From positions 88,468,983-88,532,982 of the forward strand of contig CP136061.1 of NCBI GenBank assembly GCA_032622095.1: a DNA stretch of 64,000 nucleotides, in the 5' to 3' direction. The stretch's first letter is position 1, and each line of letters begins with the position of its first letter. The notes under the pieces were generated by a model. That model had not been told where the DNA came from. It ran no database searches and saw nothing but the letters and a program-made list of their open reading frames with translations. Of the stretch, positions 58,560 through 64,000 are shown one piece after another. The translations under genes and the position numbers were made by a program. The stretch is from Siphonodentalium dalli. Lineage: Eukaryota > Mollusca > Scaphopoda > Gadilida > Siphonodentaliidae.

Positions 58560-60277
58560 GCTTGTTGCAATATGAGAAGCACTAATACATTCAATATTGT
58601 TATAATTACCCCCATAAGTTGATATAAAATAGTGAATATTGTGGGGGTGGGTCCCAAAATTTTCATTGAATTGTTTTTGCGCGCAATTTTTTTTTATTGT
58701 GTCTGTTTCAGCTTGCTTGGCAGTTTTTATATTGAAAATAGTCTAGTTCACGGTGTAGATCAATAAAAAAATACTTCAGATAGCTCTAGGGTAGGGTGAA
58801 CTTAATGCAGTCTGACAATATCAGCTAACAACTCATGACATAATATTACAATAATTATTATACTTCATGACAGTCTCTTTTCTCATACAGTTAGTTGATG
58901 CATGAATGTAATGTATGAACTCAATATTTGTATCAGTGTTTGTATACTAAATTGATTTTTAAATATACTTTTGTCAAAAAATTATTTGAATTGTCAAATT
59001 ATTTGTTTCAGTGTTGTTGACAACCATCAATAAGTAAATAAGTAGACATGAAATAAAGTTTTACTAACATTTATTGAAAGAAACAAAAATATAACATTCC
59101 TTGGATTATAGTCTTCTGAAAAGTATAACAATATTATTTAAATAGATGTGAAGAGGGGCCAGGACACATTACAGTTTTATTCACATTGTAATTATTATAT
59201 CCCATAATTACCGGCATATACTAGTATGTAAATGACACTTAATGTCTAATTCAGGCTAATTTGAAAATTATCAAAGAAGAACATTAATTTACTTAATTAG
59301 TGTATATTTATAAGATGATGTGCATGCAAGGTGGTCTAGTTTGAAGGCACACATAAAGGTCATGTACAGAATGTGTGTGAATTTCTTATTGCACACGAAC
59401 TCCATCCAGTACATGACCGAAGTTCAGCTCTGATTGTCCAAATGAATCTCAGTAATATACATCCGTGTATATGGATTTGGCACTAAATTGACCATCAACG
59501 TTCAAACTCAAAGGGTTGAGCATTATTTTAGGCCTAGTTCTAAGTCGTAATGCGAGGTCGGGTCGGTGGTCATGCAGGCATACATAAAAGTGTATTCGTA
59601 CATGTACACTGGTTCATATACACATTTTCCTTTTTGGTATTACTATAGGCTATAGGCCTACTAGTTGATGCTGGTTGATGTCTGAAAAAAAGATAAATTT
59701 AAGTTTGTGTAATTTTGTATTCTACTGTATGCCCTAACACTGGCCCTAGTTATTTTTTGTTGTCATTCCAGGGGATTCAACATATTTTTCATCTACTCAC
59801 CAGCTGTACTCACACAGATGAATAGGCTGGGTTATAAATTTACCAATATAATCACATAATATTCTATCTTTGTTGATTGCTTAGAGTTCAATTTTGCACA
59901 TGTTTGTTAACAGGAAGTAACATTTAATTTGGTCTTTCAAAGAAGGGACCAATATAGAGCGGTTGGTCGTTTTTACAAAGGGACCAACATAAAGCTTTGA
60001 TGTTTTGGGGTGGGTGTCTAAAATTTTATGAAAAAAAAATGCAAGAAAGTGTGGGTGGGTGTAAAAAAATGGAAATGGAAAAAAAGACCCCCACGTCTCG
60101 CAACTTTTTTACGCCCCCCCCTGGAGTACATATAAATTAATGCGCGTGGGGCACAAACGGTTATGTCGTGTGTTAACGCTTCCAGGATGGATAACTCTAC
60201 AAAACCCACGAAAACGACATATTTTCCTTATCAATGATGAGTTTGTTCATGCTCCAGGTATAATTTATCTCACACTT
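58560..60277. other. intergenic, no supported gene
   Basis: AT-rich DNA. A G/C-homopolymer repeat relative lies at 59995-60120 (GGGGTGGGTGTCTAAAATTT ... CGCCCCCCC). Short paired words GGGACCAATAT and GGGACCAACAT occur at 59945 and 59982. Otherwise nothing recognised. Confidence 0.5.
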
Positions 60278-60352
60278 TTAAAGGTACTCAATCCGATTCG
60301 ATTATCCCCATATCATTAGATTCCAACAACAACAACAACAACATTTCTTGAA
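60278..60352 (+). mobile_element. TTAA-1 element end
   Basis: TTAA-AGGTACTCAATCCGATTCG, followed by ATATCATTAGATTCCAACAA and a CAA run: the terminal 70 bp of the family at 1472, the rest missing. Confidence 0.75.
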
Positions 60353-60399
60353 AGAAGAATAGGGGTCTCGTTGACTTCACATCTAAAAATAGAATCTTT

Positions 60400-60605
60400 G
60401 GGGTCTAAAATTGGTTGTACTAAAATATTCCCAAAACTTCCAAAATATCAAAACCCAAATTTTTTTTCAAAACTTCCAAAAATTATTTTTCCAAAAAATT
60501 TCAAAATCCAAAACTTCCAAAAAATTTCAAAATCTCCAAATTTCAAAAAAAGAAAAAATTTCAAAACCCTCAAAATTATTTCTCTAAAAAAAAAAGTTTA
60601 AATAA
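60400..60605. repeat. A-rich low-complexity (CTTCCAAAA) tract
   Basis: Degenerate repeats of CAAAACTTCCAAAA and AAATTTCAAAATC. The K/F/P-rich open frame here is a by-product. Confidence 0.8.
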
Positions 60606-61635
60606 AAAAATTATAAACAGTTTTCGGTTTCTGAGAATCTGGATATTAAAAAATGTCGAATGTTTATTAAAATTATTTGCGTGTAATATCTTTCGTTATT
60701 TTTTTGTTCAAATATTTTTCATGAAATTATTAATCGATGTTTAGAAATAGCTTTATTGGACATTGTGACCATCGGTATGAATGCATACATTCCAGTGTTT
60801 ATCGGACGCAGTTCATACATATATAATTGTCATACCTGAAAATAGACACCATTACTCTTACATAAATAATAAAGAGCGTTTATTCTTAACTTCTCTATCC
60901 CAGATGAAGTTATTGAGTATATGACAGGTGTGTATTATCGTGAATTATTGGAAGTATTGAGATGTACTATGTTGAATCACGAGCGGACAACCCCCAGAAT
61001 GAATTGTCATATTCGATGTACACGTAATCACACACGACATTGTGGGTAACAATGTATGTGTCACACCTTGCTTTACCAAATGAATTCTATTATATCCCCG
61101 TTCACAGTTATATGCTGTTTAGAAAACATATCGATTTAATGTCTGTGCATAATTAGTTGTTTAACGGGTTAGTATCAATTAAGGTTGATAAACTGTGTCA
61201 TTGTTAGCATTAACACGATAATTAGTTATCCAAAACATGCATACATAATACGTCCAGGTCGTGAGATACTCAATAATAGAAATTGCTTCGGTGTCATTGT
61301 TATAACAACATTACGTAATAACCACTTATCACTCCATTCACACTTACGATCATTTTGTATACCAAAACTCCAGTTAGCACCGATGATGTAACATTATATC
61401 ACTGCTATTGTATCAGTTGATAGGTTCAGACAAGTTCGATGTTTAGAAAATAGATAATGTGCAGGTGTTCACTTGACAAGAGATTTTGTACACTCAATCA
61501 CATACCAAGGAGAAGTACTGTGTAGACAGGTCTTGTCGGTAAGAGAGTCAGACGAGAAGTGAAGGCTCGGCTATTAAAACATAGTAATGCGATAGCGAAC
61601 ATCAAACGAGTCTGCGCACGCATATCTGTCAAAGG

Positions 61636-61735
61636 ATACAATGGCAGTCATTGGTCAATTTATCCCCGGTGTCAGCTCAGTACAATAGCAGTCATTGGTC
61701 AATTTATCCCCGGTGTCAGCTCAGTACACAATCGG
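61636..61735. repeat. 43 bp direct duplication
   Basis: AGCAGTCATTGGTCAATTTA through TCAGCTCAGTACA is repeated head to tail, nearly without change. Confidence 0.85.
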
Positions 61736-61765
61736 CACGAAGCCGGAGGTCATAATTACTCTTAC

Positions 61766-62280
61766 GAATGAAGAGCGTTGAACATATACGAAATTATTAC
61801 ACGAATGAACTGAAATTTATATTTCACATCTTACCAACAACAGATACAGACATAGTCATAGTGTTATACTATCTTACATGTACCCAGGCTATGACATCAT
61901 TCGAAGGGGCAATACACTCAAGGAGTTAAAGTGACACGAAACAAGGGACGTGATGTAATATTGGTGTTTGAATCTTAAAGGAACACAAGACACTCTAAAG
62001 GGACACTCATTATGAATGAATGTTAACAATATAAGCGCACGAATGAAGAGCGTTGAACATATACGAAATTACTACACGAATGAACTGAAATTTATATTTC
62101 ACATCTTACCAACAACAGATACAGACATAGTCATAGTGTTATATTATCTTACATGTACCCATGCTATGACATACTTAAAGGGGGATAATGCACACACGGT
62201 GTGTGGAATGTTAAAGTGACACGAGGTAAGGGACGTTATGTAATATTGGTGTGTGAATATTAAAGGAGCATTCTCGCTAT
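61766..62280. repeat. 275 bp tandem duplication beside the virus-like unit
   Basis: 61766-62040 and 62041-62280 share about 130 bp that is nearly identical (from GAATGAAGAGCGTTGAACAT to CTTACATGTACCCA.GCTATGACAT), then related TTAAAGTGACACGA and GGGACGT.ATGTAATATTGG words. A 50-codon plus-strand frame starting ATGAAGAGC is open in both copies; its product is unknown. Confidence 0.85.
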
Positions 62281-62340
62281 ACAAACCCCCCTCCCCACTT
62301 ATAGATATATAACGAAGACGAGAATAACATGTTGATGAAG

Positions 62341-62346
62341 TTTATT
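62341..62346 (-). terminator. poly(A) signal of the ATPase unit
   Basis: AATAAA on the minus strand, about 6 nt after the shifted-frame stop codon (62352-62354). Such a tight spacing is typical of compact virus-like genes. Confidence 0.55.
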
Positions 62347-62351
62347 GAAAT

Positions 62352-63859
62352 TTAATCATTGTCTGAATCTTCGACCGTTAGATTTACTTCTAAGAGTTTC
62401 TTGAATTTTCTCATCGCTTCATCTGCAGCCCATTCATTATTATATCCGCGTTTGGTCAGTTTGACCATTTTCTTCATGATCGTGTTATGTATGGGTGATG
62501 TTTTCAATCGATACTGGTATTCTATTAATCGTCTATAACTTTTGCGAAACAGAGCAAACTCTGTGTCGATGGTATCCTCTTTCCCGACATGCTCTCATCT
62601 CCCGAAATGCTCTCTTCTTCTTTCACATCATTGGTGACGCGTTTCATCATACTTTTGAATGTGTCCATCTCGTTGACACATCGCGCAGCTTTCTTAAGAC
62701 CGAATACCGTTCTACTACCGACGACATTACCATCTTTTGATTCTGATAGCGTTCCCCGTTCATCTTCATCTGTATCTTCTCCGAAGAGAGTTGTTTTTGT
62801 CTCGGACATAACTCCGTGTTCATCCGGGTCCTCAGTTAATTTTCGTTTTAACTTATTTTCTTGACACCAGTTTTTTACGTGTCTCTGAACATCATAATGA
62901 TCTGCGAACAAAAGCCCGCATTCATTACAAGGGTACGACATGTCTTCCCGAATGTCTCTGTTTTGATGGTTCTTCTTATTAATTTCATCTAGCTCACCAG
63001 GTGGCCGTATGTCGTTAGTATAGTCATTATGTTGACCCTGGGGCACAATATAATTATATGTTATGCCCTTCTGTTGACCGGGGAGTTCTCTGTCATCGTA
63101 TTTCATCGCATTCTGTTGACCCTGGGTCTCAGTGTCTTTTGTATGTTTTTTCATCCCATTCTGTTCATCTGGGTGTTCTCTGTCTTTTTGGAGATTATAT
63201 TTCATGCCATTCCATTCACCCCTATGTTGGTTCGTGTCCTCTTTTAGTACATTCTGTCGCAGACGTAATGTGTCCGGTGTTGCGGCTTTTAAATCCACCA
63301 GTAGGTAACCGTACGGTTCACTCGTCGCTTCCGAAAACTCTCGAACCATACGCTGAGGACATTCAGGATACATCTGTGTTGATAATGTTGAAATTAATCC
63401 CTTGTCGATTGGGTTATTGAACAATACCAAATATTGACAATTTCGTCGTTGCGTTGGATCTTTGTTGTAGTAGAAATTCTGGTTCAAACTTATCAAAGAT
63501 AAGTTCAAATGGTGACTTCCTTCGGAATGCAAATCATTAACTCTCTGGTCTTTTGATGAAGTTTGCATCAAGTCATCGAGTATAACTAGATTTTTATACC
63601 GGGGGTTGATAAGAGAATCCAAGTTTGCTGGTATTCCTCGTATAAAGTTGACCTGAGGGGTGACGGTATACTTTAATTCGTCATATAGGGGCTGCCAATA
63701 TTTATAAAACCATATTATTCTGTCAGGTGCGGGTGATATTTTTGAGGCAGACTTTTGTAGCAAGGTTTTCACGAAGTATGTCTTACCACAAGATGTAGGT
63801 CCACTTACATATGCCGTGAATGGATGCTTGAAAATAAAATCTTCATGGACATTGGCCAT
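62352..63859 (-). CDS. virus-type P-loop ATPase with C2HC zinc finger (frameshifted)
   Basis: The open frame from ATG at 63859 runs 444 residues to 62525. Residues 10-205 form a P-loop NTPase: Walker A GPTSCGKT (20-27), Walker B LVILDDL (91-97), a sensor-like SLNQN (124-128). It resembles the A32/FtsK-type DNA-packaging ATPases of Maverick/Polinton and adintovirus-like elements, though I cannot run a search. Residues 207-295 are degenerate ~20-residue repeats rich in GQQN and MKY. A C-x2-C-x12-H-x4-C finger lies at 311-332, followed by an acidic and basic tail. Near 62585 a one-base change in a G run shifts the frame: the neighbouring frame continues as a basic, charged tail for about 75 codons to the stop at 62352-62354, and is probably the original C terminus. 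Not a housekeeping gene. Confidence 0.7.
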
Positions 63860-63879
63860 TGGATCATCAAAGCAGGATG

Positions 63880-64000
63880 TTATTCGCTTTGTTGCTGTTT
63901 CCCCTGCTGGTGTTGTAGTATCTGGTGTTGCTGTAATGGCTGTTGTTGTGGCTGATGATACTGCTGCCTGTTGCTGCTACTGTCTGTTGCTGTTGCTTGG
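63880..64000 (-). CDS. Q-rich C terminus of an upstream ORF (partial)
   Basis: Open on the minus strand from the window edge to TAA at 63880-63882, about 39 codons, with a glutamine-rich end (CAA/CAG codons: QQYHQPQQQP, LQQH, QGKQQQSE). The stop lies 20 bp before the ATPase start codon on the same strand, so the two frames are packed as in a viral or large DNA-transposon gene cluster. It could also be just a CAG/CAA repeat read in a fortunate frame, since another frame here is open to 63978. Function cannot be told from this fragment. Confidence 0.4.
   Translation of the reverse strand, partial: QATATDSSSNRQQYHQPQQQPLQQHQILQHQQGKQQQSE

Noticed and set aside
62495-63420. Plus-strand frames of 72-120 residues opposite the ATPase
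   Set aside because: Antisense shadows of the 444-residue frame, partly created by its internal repeats.

Overview
The window looks like nuclear DNA of a marine invertebrate animal. It is AT-rich, carries one gene split by very large GT-AG introns, and is packed with short non-autonomous DNA transposons, foldback elements, minisatellites and LINE retrotransposons. The P450 type and the repeat style (diverged ~130-170 bp tandem units, TTAA- and TA-flanked MITEs) fit a mollusc, another spiralian or a basal deuterostome; the species cannot be resolved from the sequence alone.

The only convincing host gene is a CYP2-clan cytochrome P450 on the + strand. It has four coding exons (6683-7031, 26570-27088, 46764-47204, 56589-56773) that join at perfect splice sites, all in phase 1, into a complete 497-residue enzyme with every hallmark motif. 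Its 1.5 kb of coding sequence spans about 50 kb; introns 1 and 2 are each about 19.5 kb and are almost pure mobile-element debris. Elements touch the gene's processing signals: a TTAA MITE ends 25 bp before the exon 2 acceptor, and the first AATAAA after the stop codon lies in a MITE terminal repeat.

Region by region. 1-6.4 kb: upstream repeats, including a TTAA-flanked element that carries a broken histone H2B fragment. 6.4-7.0 kb: P450 5' leader and exon 1. 7.0-26.6 kb (intron 1): foldbacks, a MITE holding ~71 copies of a 19-mer that contains a 5' splice-donor consensus, a family of double-hairpin ('dumbbell') elements, a 94 bp perfect palindrome with an 8 bp target duplication, and hAT-like MITEs. 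26.6-46.8 kb (exon 2 and intron 2): more of the same families, ~390 bp tandem repeats with RFX X-box-like sites, and a relic of the exon 3 acceptor. 46.8-56.8 kb: exons 3 and 4, and in intron 3 a nearly intact LINE (minus strand) fused in frame onto the 3' end of an older broken LINE. 56.8-61.6 kb: tandem duplications and low-complexity DNA. 61.6-64 kb: a different unit on the minus strand, with a virus-type P-loop ATPase carrying a zinc finger 20 bp downstream of a Q-rich reading frame that runs off the window edge. Its compact layout suggests the end of a Maverick/adintovirus-like or related integrated element.

The P450 is a single-gene function (probably an ER mono-oxygenase). The other coding sequences are selfish-element genes that do not act with it, except by contributing sequence to its introns and processing signals. 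I saw no rRNA, tRNA or CRISPR array. Family assignments of the short elements rest on termini and target duplications read by eye, not on database matches.
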